Below, piece after piece: positions 1 through 10,911 of a stretch of DNA of 64,000 nt. Location of the stretch: positions 218,401,783 through 218,465,782 of the forward strand of contig NC_085141.1 of assembly GCF_024139115.2 (NCBI RefSeq), given 5' to 3'. Position 1 is the stretch's first letter. Every line of letters begins with the position of its first letter. The translations under genes and the position numbers were made by a program. The notes below the pieces were generated by a model, which was not told the origin of the DNA, ran no database searches, and saw nothing but the letters and a program-made list of their open reading frames with translations. The DNA comes from Armigeres subalbatus (taxonomy: Eukaryota; Arthropoda; Insecta; Diptera; Culicidae).

Positions 1-2044
1 CGGCAGGAGGAAAGAGTTGGACGACGATTCAACACACGCCGACTGGAAGATGCCACGGTGAAACGGTCCTTCGTTGAAGAACTGGAGACGCGTGCTGCAG
101 ATATTCCGGAAGGTGGCAGCGTGGAAGACCAATGAACCACCATCAAGAATGCCTTCATCGCCACCAGCGAGAACAATCTAGGCGAACTGCGCACCCAGAG
201 AAAACATTGGATCACCGATGAGACCTGGAGGAAGATAGAGAAGCGAAGAGAAGCCAAAGCCGCGATAGAGCGATCAAAAACCAGAGGAGCCAAAGTCTTA
301 GCCCGTCAACGACACGCGGCTCTTGAAAAGGAAGTATAACGCTCATGTCGATGGGACAAGCGAGCGTTGGCAGATTCTCTGGCCGACGAAGGAGAGAGAG
401 CCGCCGCAACCGGAGACATTCGCCTCTTTTACGATATCTCACGACGTTTAAGCGGGGCGAAGATAAATGCAACGATGCCTGTGAAAGATGCGAATGATCA
501 GTTATTGACCGACCCAACTGACCAGCTGAAACGCTGGTTCGAGCACTTCGAACAACTTTTTCAAGTGCCAGCCAGGCCATCACCACCTCGGCATGATCTG
601 CCTAGGATCCGACTTATAACACGCGTCAATACCGAAGCTCGTACATCCGCTCAACTACTGCATCGTTTATTTCGAAATATGGGACACCGCAACTTTCCCG
701 GTCGACTGGATGCAAGGTATCTTAGTAAAGGTGCCCAAAAAGGGTGACCTGACTGTATGCGATAACTGGCGAGGCATTATGTTGCTGTGTACCGTTCTCA
801 AAGTTCTGTGCAAAATTATCCTAGCCCGGATTCAGGAGAAGATCGATGTGACTCTCCGGCGGCAGCAAGCCGGATTCCGTGCCGGAAGATCCTGTGTGGA
901 CCATATTGTCACGCTCCGCATCATTCTGGAGCAGGTCAACGAATTCCAAGAGTCCCTTTACTTGGTATTCATTGACTACGAAAAAGCTTTCGACCGTCTC
1001 AACCATGAAAATATATGGGGCGCCCTGACACGCAAAGGGGTTCCTGAGAAAATCATCGGTCTCATCAAGGCACAGTAAGAGGGCTTCTCGTGTAGAGCAC
1101 TGCACAATCGGGTCTTGCCCGACCCTATCCGGGTCGTAGCTGGCGTGAGGCAAGGATGTATTCTATCACCATTACTGTTCCTCATCGCAATCGACGAGAT
1201 TCCATTGACCATGAACCAAACCGTGGGCTGCTATGGCGCCTATAACCTTGGAGCACCTAAATGACTTCGAATTTGCGGATGATGTTGCATTCCTCGCTCA
1301 ACGGCGCGCTCTGATATGCAGAGTAAGCTCAACGACCTTGCCGAGCGCTCCTCTTCGGCAGGTCGTTGGATGTAAACACGGTGACTCCTTCCAGTTTCAC
1401 AGTAGCCGGGCAACCAGTGGAGAATGTTGAAAGCTTCCAATATCTTGGTAGCCAAATGGCGTCAGACGGCGGTACCAAGATCGACATAGGCGCACGGATC
1501 AAGAAAGCAAGGGCTGCCTTTGCGAGTTTAAGAAATATCTGGAAAAACAGGCAGATAAGTGAACGCACCAAAATACGAATTTTCAACTCTAACGTGAAAT
1601 CTGTGCTGTTATACGCTAGCGAAACATGGTGTGTATCAGTGGCTGCAGGTGTACATTAACAGATGCCTGCGGTATATAATTCGGGCCTGGTGGCCTCACA
1701 ACTGGATCTCAAACAACGAGCTCCATCGTCGTTGTCACCAGAGGCCGATAGCAACAGAAATTCGGGATCGGAAGTGGGGCTGGGTCGGCCACACTCTACG
1801 TAGGGGCGGAAACGAAATCTGTAAACAAGCATTAGACTGGAACCCAGCGGGACATCGCAGCAGAGGCAGACCTAGAGGCTCATGACGGCGAAGCCTCAAT
1901 CAAGAAATAAAAGAAGTCGACCGAAATCAAACCTGGCAATAGGTTAAAGCGATAGCCGGGCAGCGCTCAGGATGGAGATCTTTCAAGTCGGCCCTTTGCA
2001 CCACCGCACCGGAGGTGTACAGGATCCATAATTAAGTAAGTAAG
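1..2044 (+). mobile_element. Decayed non-LTR retrotransposon (LINE), 3' part
   Basis: This is the reverse transcriptase and C-terminal half of a LINE whose 5' end lies outside the window. The RT fingers and palm are spread over several frames: about 367-747, 710-1075, 1079-1185 (with the GVRQGCILSP motif) and an FADD active-site box near 1270. The C-terminal part follows at 1366-1659 and 1631-1885, ending in a zinc-knuckle-free region that contains SRGRPRGS. An in-frame TAA at 1076 and at least four frame changes show it is dead. The 3' end is a short TAAG-type tandem tail (about 2030-2044), also seen in the minus-strand copies at 35.3, 54.9 and 63.7 kb. I did not assign the clade; an RTE-like or related clade is possible. 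Confidence 0.85.
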
Positions 2045-2282
2045 TTTGTCTTCCTCTCGTTGCTGTCTCCCAAGAATAAGTTGGTTTATCCCGTTTCAGA
2101 TGCGAGCATCGCGAAGAATGTCAATTTTGTGAACATCAGCATTGTAATTACTTAAAGCCTGTCCACGTTAAATTTCGGACACCCATCTTCCAACGCGATT
2201 TTTTAACATTTTTACCAAACACTGAGACTAACTATTTACCCTTTCAAATAAACGAAAGATTTAAAAAATATATATTATTGAT

Positions 2283-2575
2283 GGGGGTCCTCCTTAGCCG
2301 TGCGGTAAAACGCGCGGCTACAAAGCAAGACCATGCTGAGGGTGGCTGGGTTCGATTCCCGGTGCCGGTCTAGGCAATTTTCGGATTGGAAATTGTCTCG
2401 ATTTCCCTGGGCATAGAAGTATCATCGTGCTAGCCTCATGATATACGAATGCAGAAATGGTAACGGGGCTTAGAAACCTCGCAGTTAATAACTTTGGAAG
2501 TGCTTAATGAACACTAAGCTGCGAGGCGGCTCTGTCCCAGTGTGGGGATGTAATGCCAATAAGAAGAAGAAGAAG
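2283..2575 (+). mobile_element. tRNA-derived SINE, Feilai-like
   Basis: An RNA polymerase III type head is visible: a box-A-like stretch in TTAGCCGTGCGG and a box B in GGGTTCGATTCCC. A conserved tRNA-unrelated body follows, and the 3' end is a GAA/AAG triplet repeat, as described for the Aedes Feilai family. An 11-bp target site duplication, ATATTATTGAT, flanks it at 2272-2282 and 2576-2586. Related copies on the minus strand are at 11285-11566 and 38338-38628. Confidence 0.85.
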
Positions 2576-2586
2576 ATATTATTGAT

Positions 2587-2990
2587 CGACATTAGAAACT
2601 TTTCGAAATCTGAACAATTGAAAATTACAAAAAAATAAAGGCGGTCTTGGGTGGTAGAGGGTGTTTTTGCATCAGAATAAATTAAAAATTAGCTTTTCAA
2701 TATGCTTCTCCCATCATGAAATAAACTTTTTAGTCCCGCCTTATCTAAGGATCGATACCGCCACGCTTGTCAACAATTTGTCTTTACTGGAACACACACT
2801 GGAACTATTGATCATCACTCATAAAAGCGCCGCAATTACTATAGAAATACGTTTGTAGCGATCTTCTGGAAACGATCACGCAATTGATTACGTTGATTTG
2901 AGTCTCCTGAACCGGCTTACGATTATTGACAACTGTTTTTGTCTTGTGATGCGCTAGATCCAGTTTTTGAAATCCGTCTACTCCACTACT
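2587..2990. other. No recognisable feature
   Basis: This AT-rich DNA lies between the SINE and a LINE scrap. A 65-codon frame at 2661-2858 resembles nothing I know and is not called. Confidence 0.5.
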
Positions 2991-2999
2991 ATGCTAAAA

Positions 3000-3290
3000 G
3001 CTGGTGTCGCGCCCAATTCACCCGATTCTCCAGCCATGGGACCAAAATGAATCCCTTAGGGACACTTGCCTGGCACTCGTCATATCTATCTATGTATCGT
3101 ATGACATGGTTCTAAAAGTGGCTTTCATTTTCATGAATCTTACGCAGACTTTCTAGGACTCCCAGCCAGAGTGAGGCATTCCCAATTTTCGCCCAATCAG
3201 CGCTATTGAAGACGTTTCTCACATCCAGTGTTATCACCTGCCCGCCGTGGTGTATGATTTTCTTTAGTCTCGCCCGGTACTTTTAAGGAA
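3000..3290 (-). pseudogene. LINE reverse transcriptase remnant (R1-like)
   Basis: The minus strand, read from about 3270 down to 3100, gives a short stretch of the type TLDVRNVFNSADWAKI. This matches the catalytic-aspartate motif A of R1-type retrotransposon reverse transcriptases. The rest is degraded and no continuous frame remains. It lies just upstream of OR-A and has no visible link to it. Confidence 0.5.
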
Positions 3291-3710
3291 GGAATAAACA
3301 AGAATTTACATGGCTTATTCAAGCGTGTTCTACCACAGTGAACTGGCTGAACTTTCTTTCTGAAATGAAAATTATAAGTCGTTTTCGGGCTGTGATTTTT
3401 CTTCTTTTGTCCTATCCATCACAGAATGCTAATAATTAACTGCATTTCCCCTCATGCCTTTGAAGGGGTGGCGAATTGTGCGCTGATTAAGCATGATGTG
3501 ATTAAATCTTTTTAAACATTCATACATATATAATTTAATAGTGAGAACATCACAAGTGTTCAATTACCCAATCAATCAAATGGTAGTTCTGTACGAATGA
3601 ATGAATGGATTTATTGTTCTAGATGCTTCTTTTTCCCGTGCAGAATATGCCCTTATATCCAATATAAAAACAGAAATACACAATACTCGCTAGCCAAAGC
3701 AAATCTTAAC

Positions 3711-5031
3711 ATGGAATTGATTAAAAAGCTGAGTAAATACAAGTTGTTCAATCGTGAAATCCGATCAGCCTCTAAATTCTATGAGGACATGATTTTACGT
3801 TGTAACAGAATCGCCCATATTATGGGGGTGGACGGCTCAGATCGAAAATTTAATTTAATAAATGGTCCATTTGTACTAGCAGTAATCATTCACGCGATGT
3901 ATGTCTATACTCTCACTACGTCATCAATTTATTACCGCGAAGATATTGAACAAATTTTGCTTAATGTGATCACGATTGGTCTCTCAATTCAGGTAAGTTA
4001 GAATTGCTGTTCCATTATTGTTGAATTTGCTGAAGTTTACATACGTTCCAATTTCAGATGATGGCCAAAGTGTACCTGTTTGTTTATCGTCGCCAGAGTG
4101 TAATCGACATCGTTGAAATGAACTTCGAATACTTCAAAAAAGACTTTTTTGACAGCCGTACTGTACAAGCAGCGTTAGCCAACAACGCTGTGCTGACATA
4201 CGTGATCCTACAGTTGGTCGGAATGTTTTCAATGATTCTAACGTTCCTATTGACAGCCGTTCCTGTGCTGTACAGTGTTACAACATCCAATAAACTTCTT
4301 ATCTTCGGATTTGAATGGTACCATTCGGACAGTTGGACCGCTTACAATGTGAACGTCGCATTTCAGGTTGTTGTGATGCTTTACATTACGCTGGCAACAA
4401 TATCCAGTGATGCTGTATTTATTATTTTCATGCTAACGGGCTGCGGCCAAGAAGATGCAATCGCAGCAATGTTGCAAGATTTGAATACCATGATTGAGAA
4501 CAACGAAAGTGAGCAGCGGATGACAGAACAGCTTACGAAAATTATCAAACTGCACCAGCATCTTATGTTGTACATGTCCAAGTTAGAAAAGTTATTCAAC
4601 GGATATTTCCTCACGACAATAGGATGTTTATCGTTTTGCATGATTGTTGCTTTATTTTCGGTCATACTGGTAGGTCAGCTTTGCATTTTAAGTTGTTTGA
4701 ACGCTTTCTTACTGTTCTGTTATTTCCAGATCAAGTGGTTCATGGGAATAGTGTTGATTCTTTTTGTATCGAGTCAGCTATTTTACGTTTGCTTGCTTGG
4801 TACTTTTTGTCAAGTAAAGGTCAGCTGAACGAAACAAATGATTGTTTGAATTGCTTTCATACTATTAATTGTTTTCAGAATGACGAATTAAATCACGAAG
4901 TATGGTATTTCAATTGGTATAAGTTGTCCGTGCGAAACCAGAAGTCGTACCTGCTGATGCTGAATGCTGCGCAAAAGCCACTTAATTTGACGGCGATCTT
5001 TATGCCACTTAATATGTCGGCTTATTTGAGT
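3711..5031 (+). CDS. Odorant receptor OR-A, exons 1-4 (7TM insect OR)
   Basis: This is an insect odorant receptor, a seven-transmembrane ligand-gated channel subunit that works with Orco in olfactory neuron dendrites. Exons are 3711-3992, 4058-4669, 4730-4819 and 4879-5031 (94, 204, 30 and 51 codons), all joined in phase 0 across introns of 65, 60 and 59 bp with AG acceptors. Exon 5 is far away at 36121-36174. I chose the start at MELIKKL because it aligns with the starts of OR-B and OR-C; an in-frame ATG 38 codons upstream gives an unmatched extension. Family hallmarks are the hydrophobic segments in exons 1-3, an FFDSRTVQAAL-type loop, and the C-terminal block PLNLTAIFMPLNMSAYLS that leads into TM7. 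The protein is 396 aa with exon 5, normal for the family. The third intron starts GTCAGC, a weak donor. No frame breaks are seen. The nearest relative in the window is OR-B. I do not assign an Or number. Confidence 0.93.
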
Positions 5032-5279
5032 GTAAGTATACTTCAATGACTTAACCAATTTTGTATTAACAGTGTCTCCACAAAAAGTTCTGATATAAAT
5101 CCGGTAAATATTGAGGAAAGTTATTTTGTTGTCCCACTGAGTTCTCCAGTGGAAGTTTTGCGGACGCCGCTCCAAAATGTTGAGCAACCGAACATGGGAA
5201 GTTTAACTTTTTGAATTTTGTTATTACAGTAGATGTACCAGTCGTGGTTAAAGCACCAGTTGTCGCACTAGTGCATTAT

Positions 5280-6135
5280 GACTAAAATAAAACTCCCTCT
5301 GAAAAATAAGAAATTGCCAATAAAGAAATCAGCGTATAAACAATATAATAATATAAAATGTCCACAAATAATGCAAAATTTCCACAAAGTAAAAACAAAT
5401 TCGCACTTTTAAGAGGAAAAATTGCAATTATAGAAGAAGAATTTCCCATTAAAATGTTCCACGGGAAAACCCTTAAAATTCCATAAATAAATCAATATTA
5501 GTAATAAACAATCACAAATTTTCCACAAAAAAATAAAAACTTTCGACGAAAATATAGATAAAGAGCAATAAAAAAAAATATAAAATGGCCATAAAGAAAT
5601 GTAAAAAACAATAAAACTGGGCATTTTTCGACAGATGAACCCTTGTGGGCTTCGTGGCCGTGCGGTTAGCGACGTCCATCGTCTAAACGCATGTGCTAGG
5701 AAGTGTGGGTTCGATTCCCGCCCCGGTAAGGAGGAAACTTTTCGTGATCGAAAAATTCTCCACTGGTCCACTGGGTGTTATGTGTCCGTTGTCTCATGCT
5801 AGGTGTTAAGTGTTCAGTCTGTACGACCTCTGGTCGAAGACGGTGTTCCTGTCTTTTTTTTTTCTTTGAAGGCGTTTAAAGTTCATCAAAAATTCTATCA
5901 ATTTTATTGCTTCCTTATTTTTTATTGCTCTTTATTGATTATTTTGTGAAACAATTTTAATTTTTTATGAAAAAAAATATTTTGTGGAAAATTTTGTATT
6001 TTTTTGTGGAACATTTTGATTTCTTTATGGAAAATTCTTCTTTTCAAATTGTAATTTTTACTTTTAAAGCTCTAATTTATTTTTGTTTTGTGGAAAATTC
6101 TCAATTGACAATTTCCACATTTTATCTATTTGGTG
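5280..6135. repeat. AT-rich degenerate inverted repeat with SINE near its centre
   Basis: The left arm (about 5280-5640) is rich in TTTCCACAAA-type words. The right arm (about 5870-6135) carries the complementary TTTGTGGAAA words in matching order, for example a shared TGTTCCAC and an AAGAAGAATTT block. The arms fold back on each other with many mismatches. A SINE occupies the middle. Confidence 0.6.
5647..5866 (+). mobile_element. tRNA-derived SINE (second family)
   Basis: The head GGGCTTCGTGGCCGTGCGGT contains a box-A-like segment, and GGGTTCGATTCCCG at about 5707 is a box B. The body has CCACTGG and a GACCTCTGGTCGAAGAC hairpin, and the end is a T-rich tail. A near-identical copy is at 50143-50360 and a 3' fragment at 49116-49176. 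I see no clear target duplication. Confidence 0.75.
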
Positions 6136-6137
6136 GG

Positions 6138-6545
6138 CCACTGGGCCAGATGCAGTAAATTTAACCACAACTTCCTTTTTTGGCTCTATAAGTCCAACAA
6201 AATGTTGCTTTTTAGTCTCAATTCATATCATTTCGGTAGATTGGTATGTAGGGATTATGTCAGAACCAAAAATCATGCTGAGACCCGTTCCAGAAATGGC
6301 CAACAATGGCGTTTCTTCGAACTGACCCTTCGGGAACCGGCCCGAAAAGGACAGTTCAATATTTTTGCTCCACAATATGGGTATCAAACTTCAGCATTTT
6401 GGAAGACTAGTGGAACTATGACATCCAGATATGATTCTGGGGATATTAGCCACACTGTGGCCAGTTCCGAGGCCCATGAGGAAGCCTCCAGGAAAACCAA
6501 AATCGTCCATTTTCAAAATATCACAAACTATGGCAATATGCAGTG
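6138..6545 (+). repeat. Unclassified interspersed repeat (family U)
   Basis: This sequence recurs, inverted and interrupted by the BEL element, at 12030-12328 plus 20526-20790. A more decayed copy is at 11764-12025. The right part is a unit of about 150-170 bp beginning ATGGGTATCAAACTTCAGC, which occurs in tandem in the other copies. It has no coding potential, and I cannot place it in a transposon class. Confidence 0.65.
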
Positions 6546-6849
6546 GGGGAGGTAGCCAGAGAAGGGCAGGGAGGGGCCGTCGCCCCCTCCCTTAAATGGC
6601 TGGAAGATTGAACGGGTACTGAATTGAATTCCTTTAAACATGTGCACTTTACGATCCAATCATATTCATATATCATATTCAAAAACTTATAAGGGTATCC
6701 AGGATCCATAATATATGGAAGTTCAAAACAACTCGAAACATTTCGGGCTCAAGAATTCTCCGGAAAGTTATCCACAAATTCATCTGAAATCGTTCGAAAA
6801 TCCTTTTAATGTAATTGTAATTCCTCCTTATCTAGAAACCCTTCAGTAA

Positions 6850-8347
6850 ATTTTGATTAGGAAATGCATGAGAATATTCTTTGAAGATTTCTTTTCTTCT
6901 CTCCACGTTTTACTTCTAGACATTTCTTCGGCTATTCTTCCAAAAATATCTCCGGAATTTCCTTCAGGAATGCATTCGAGAGCTCCTTCAAGAATACATA
7001 TGGAATTTCTTTCCAAAATTCCACCAGAAGCTTCTTCAGAAATTTATGACGGAAATCCTCCGATTTCGCTCCACTATTTCACTTGGAAATCTATAATAAA
7101 TCCTTCTAGGAACTTCCCCAGACATTCCTCCAGGAACTCTTCCTTAATTTCCTCCGGGATAACTTCCAGGAAATTTTCCGGGAATACCTTCATAAATTCA
7201 ATAGCGAAATCCTCTAGGATTTCATTCTGGAATTCTTTTCGCAATTACTTCAGAATATCCTTCAAAACTTCCTCTAGAAATTTCTCCCGGAATTCGACCA
7301 AGTATTTCCCCGGAAATTCTTTCAGGTACTTCTCCAATTGTTCTAATTTTTCCACGGAATTCTACTAGAATTCTTTCCGGACCTCACTCGAAATTTACTC
7401 CAGGATTTCATTCGGAAATTAATCTGAGAGCTCCTCCAGGATATCTTACAAGAGTTCTTCCAGGAATTTCTTCAGAACCAACCCCCGGGAATTCATCCGG
7501 TAATTTTTTCAGCAATTCATCTGGGAATACTTTCAAGATTTCATCTGGGAATTTCTTCAGATATTTCTCCGGAAATTCCTTTAGGAACTTATCCAAGAAT
7601 TATTTCAGGACTTGCTTGTGGGAATTCCTCCGGAAGTGCTTGTGGAAGTTCCTCCGGGAACACCTCCATGAGTTCTTCCAACAATTCCTCCGGGAATCCC
7701 TCCAGGAACTTCACAGGGAATTCTTGGAGGATATTTGGCAGGAATTTCACGGGAAATGTGATTTCGGAAGTTCCCCTGGAATTCAACTTCGGGTATTCTA
7801 CCGGATTTTCCTCTGAAAAGGCTTTCTTTCAGGAATTCATTTAGGCTTTCTTTAGCAATTTATCTACATATTTCTCCACAAGCTCCTCGGAAAATTTCTC
7901 TGGGAGTTCCTCCAGGAATTCCTCCGGGAGGTCCTTTAAGAACTCTTCCAGGAGTTCCTCCTGGAATTCTTACGGAAGTTCATTTGGGAGTTCATCCAGG
8001 AGTTCTTACGAGAGTTCCTCCAGGAATTCCTCCGGAAATTCTTTCTGCAGTTCTTCAAGAAATCCTCCAGAAGTTCCACCGGCAGTTCCTCCGAGAATTC
8101 CTATGATAATTCTCCGGGAATTCCTGCAGAAATTCCTCCGAAAACTCCATTGTTGATTTCAATTTCGGTATAATTTCTGTTTAAATTTTTGGTGGAATTG
8201 CTGAAGAAATTCTTTGAAATTTTCACAAGAAATTATTCGAAACTTTCACGGAGAATTTTATGGAATTTACACAAGAAATTCGAAGATTTTTCGCGAAATT
8301 CTCAGGAATGTTTACTGGCAGTTCTGTGGAATTTTCACGGTGCGATT
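6850..8347. repeat. Degenerate minisatellite, half-unit about 12 bp (GAATTCCTCCGG type)
   Basis: About 1.5 kb consists of variants of TCCTCCAGGAATT and TTCCGGAAATTC words. The repeat length is a multiple of three, so long frames appear on both strands, but they are compositional artefacts. The same repeat, in the complementary orientation and more regular (24-bp unit), fills 40440-43330. The array continues to about 10080 after the copia shell that interrupts it. Confidence 0.75.
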
Positions 8348-8460
8348 TGATAGCAGAGAAGAAACTCGACTGGTTAGGGAAAGAGCTTACAGTAGACAAG
8401 TTTATTACATTTTTAAAAAACGCAACGCTTACTTTGCTAACATCCCCCTTAAGCGTGAAG

Positions 8461-8715
8461 TTATATAACACCTAGCTTCTTCCTGTCTTCGGTATGCTTC
8501 GGACCAGATAACGATTTTGTTTGAATGTCAGTCGCTTCAGATGCTACGAAGACCAACTTGATGGTTTTGTCTTCGACTTGCTCCCGTACGTAGTGATGTC
8601 TTAAGTCGATATGCTTGCTACGTGCCGAGTAGCCAACTTCACGTTCTGCCAGGTTGATGGCACTCTTGTTATCGCAATGGATCACCAAAGCACCGTTCGT
8701 CCCGTGAAGCTCGCG
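8461..8715 (-). pseudogene. Ty1/copia RNase H, C-terminal half
   Basis: The minus-strand frame contains VIHCDNKSAINLA, ARSKHIDLRHHYVREQ and TDIQTKSLS. These are the standard C-terminal RNase H blocks of copia polyproteins (the D of the DNxSA motif and the KHIDxRHH helix). It stops at the short LTR-like repeat. The N-terminal half lies 0.9 kb away in the opposite orientation, so this copy cannot encode an active domain. Confidence 0.85.
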
Positions 8716-8723
8716 GCGGTGCT

Positions 8724-9590
8724 TTGTCGTACATTACCAGCAAATCAATTTGTGACTGGGGTTCGGATCCGCACAGTCGCATCCCACAGGACGGAGAAAA
8801 GTCCAAATCGAAGAAGAGCATCTACACTAAATCGGTCCCATCGAAGATGACGCTCAAGCTGAAGGATGGCTTGGCCGTCGATCCTGATTCCGGTCTAGAT
8901 GACGTGGCCCATGTGTACAAAAAGCACAAAGATGTGTTTACTGTGTGTACTGTGTACTTAACAAAGTCGACATTCAATCGGACAAAAACTCGTACTTTAA
9001 GATGCAGATCCTGGTTGCAGATAAGGGCAACAAGTTCTGGTTTTTCCGCTCATGGGGTCGTATCGGTACGACCATCGGTGGTAACAAGGTGGAAAATTGC
9101 GATACATTATTGGATGCGATGAATTCTTTCGAGCACCATTTAGAGGATAAAACCGGTAACAATTGGACCGACTACCGCCATGGTTCTTTCCATAAGCATG
9201 CGGGAGCCTATTACCCGGTGGACATTGAATACAATAATGAGGAAACCAAATCGTTGGCCGAAAACAGTAATATTAAATCCAAGCTAGAGCCAGCGGTACA
9301 GGACCTGGTGCGAATGCTCTTCGACGTGGATATGATGAAAAAGGTGATGTTGGAGTTTGAGTTGGACATGGAGAAGATGCCACTGGGTAAACTTTCGCAA
9401 AAGCAGCTACAATTGGCAATGAAAGTTCTTACTGAGATATGCGATTTGATTTTGAACGGTGGAAGCTATCCTCAATTCACCGATGCTTCGAATCGCTTTT
9501 ACACGTTAATTCCACACAACTTTGAGGTGGAAACTCCAGCGGTTCTGGATACAGTCGAACAAATCAACGAAAAGCAGGCAATGCGGTAAG
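8724..9590 (+). pseudogene. PARP1 fragment: linker, WGR domain and regulatory domain
   Basis: The sequence matches poly(ADP-ribose) polymerase 1, a nuclear DNA-damage enzyme. In order it holds the pre-WGR linker (KMTLKLKDGLAVDPDSGL), the WGR domain (FWFFRSWGRIGTTIGGNK, about 9035-9100) and the helical regulatory domain (ELDMEKMPLGKLS; DASNRFYTLIPH). The zinc fingers, BRCT domain and catalytic ART domain are missing. A 2-bp insertion in the GTGT run near 8950 shifts the frame. There are no introns inside the fragment. It ends with ATGCG followed by GTAAGT, which looks like an exon end with its splice donor. It is bounded on both sides by copia RNase H pieces, so it is a captured or inserted host-gene fragment and not a working gene. 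Confidence 0.87.
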
Positions 9591-9838
9591 TCTGGTCAGC
9601 AGCTTTTGCAGCAACCCTGAACCGGCGCATTGGACAGTGGCGAAGAGGATACTTGAGAGGTACGAAGCACGAAAAGCTCACGTACACACGGACCGGAGAG
9701 ACGAGTTTCCATGGCTACAGCGATGCAGATTGGGGCAACGATCCCGATACACGACGATCCGTAAGCGGGTATGCGTTCCTGGAGAGTGGTGGCGTTGTCA
9801 GCTGGAATTCGAATCGAGAGGCAATCTACCGTTGCACT
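9591..9838 (+). pseudogene. Ty1/copia RNase H, N-terminal half
   Basis: The + strand carries PAHWTVAKRIL, then after a frame change YLRGTKHEKLTYTRTG and GYSDADWGNDPDTRRSVSG, ending at about VVSWNSNRE. These are the N-terminal RNase H blocks of copia pol, including the DADW catalytic motif. It joins the PARP1 fragment on the left and the LTR-like repeat on the right. Confidence 0.85.
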
Positions 9839-9928
9839 TGAAGAAACTCGACTGGTTAGGGAAAGAGCTTACAGTAGACAAGTTTATTACCTTTTTAAAA
9901 ACGCAACGCTTACTTTGCTAACACGATT

Positions 9929-10720
9929 TTTCAGATTTTTTATGAGAAACAGCACGAAGTTATCTGAAGAATTCCCTGCAGAACCTATAAAGGAGCTCGT
10001 GGAGGATTTCCTGGAGTAAATAATGGTGGAATTTTCGGATTACGGACATAATGCCTGGAGCAATTGTCGAAGGAATTCATGGAGAAGCTTGCATATTGTT
10101 TTTTCCTGAATATTTTATAATAAATATTATTTCAGAGAGGATTTGTTTAGGATTTCAGATGTATGGTTCTAGTTTTCTAAAACTCATGGAAGAATGCAGG
10201 ATTTTTATAATTGTTATAGCCAATTTTATATTCTCTCTGAATACTAAGTTCGTTAATAATTTTCTCACTTTATTTAAAAATATTTGATGAGCAATAAATC
10301 ATGCATTTTTAAATCCATTAGTGTTATAATCATTATTGCGTTGCATTGTGGGCGTGAATGCGTCACGTTCATTGGCGTTGCGTTTTAGTACAAAACGCAG
10401 AAATCAACGCCCAGCGCGAAGCGACGCGCAACGCGCTAATGTGAACCAGCATATACTGTTGGTTGTGGATTTGGTTTCGAAGTTTTGGGAGTTTAGAAGG
10501 AAATAGTGCCAAGTACTAATATTCATGTGTTTTTTTTAACTACGATTCAAAAAACCTAGAAAAGTTAGAACTTCGGGCACTTTATAGTCTCCAAAGTGCT
10601 CAAAGTTGTCTTATTTTTACCTTTTAGACTTTAAAGGATTTAGACTTTCCAGAGGTAACACGGTTGCTGAAATCTGCAAATGCGATCAATTATTTTTTCA
10701 GAAGTTATGATAAAGAAATC
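9929..10720. other. Minisatellite tail, then unrecognised AT-rich DNA
   Basis: From 9929 to about 10080 the minisatellite words continue. The rest shows no gene. A short GC-rich patch with repeated GCGTTGCG and ACGCAACGC words lies at 10330-10445. Confidence 0.5.
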
Positions 10721-10905
10721 CGGACTGATTTTAGATTTGGGCGTAACTTATTTTGTAAACAAACATTAAAAGGTGAATTCCAGCTACAGCATTTCTTGAG
10801 AAAACCACGGTATGAATCCGATAGAATAGGCTTTAGGATAGGAAAGGAAATTAATTTTGGAGTTTGTTTACAAAATAAGTTACGCCCAAATCGCAAATCA
10901 GTCCC
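10721..10905. mobile_element. MITE with about 43-bp terminal inverted repeats
   Basis: The left end (GGACTGATTTTAGATTTGGG onward, to about 10765) is repeated in inverted form at about 10860-10905, with both arms running into GTAAACAAAC. GAAATC flanks the element at 10715-10720 and 10906-10911 and may be the target duplication. There is no coding capacity; I do not assign a superfamily. Confidence 0.7.
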
Positions 10906-10911
10906 GAAATC

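Larger units (their letters stand above)
8348..9923 (-). mobile_element. Short Ty1/copia-type shell carrying a PARP1 gene fragment
   Basis: Both ends carry a near-identical segment of about 83 bp (8361-8443 and 9840-9923), each ending CTAACA on the + strand. The insertion is bounded by a 5-bp duplication, CGATT, at 8343-8347 and 9924-9928, the size usual for copia. Read on the minus strand, the segment next to the GGGGGA tract begins TGTTAGC and contains AATAAA, as an LTR would. The interior holds the C-terminal part of copia RNase H on the minus strand (8461-8715), a PARP1 fragment on the + strand (about 8724-9590) and the N-terminal part of copia RNase H on the + strand (9591-9838). It interrupts the minisatellite. 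Confidence 0.7.

Noticed and set aside
2330..2365. Possible tRNA gene
   Set aside because: The box A and B words belong to SINEs; there is no complete cloverleaf with an acceptor stem. The same holds for 5707, 38560, 44215 and 50200.
6853..7786. A 171-codon + frame and several minus frames
   Set aside because: Same minisatellite class in the other orientation.
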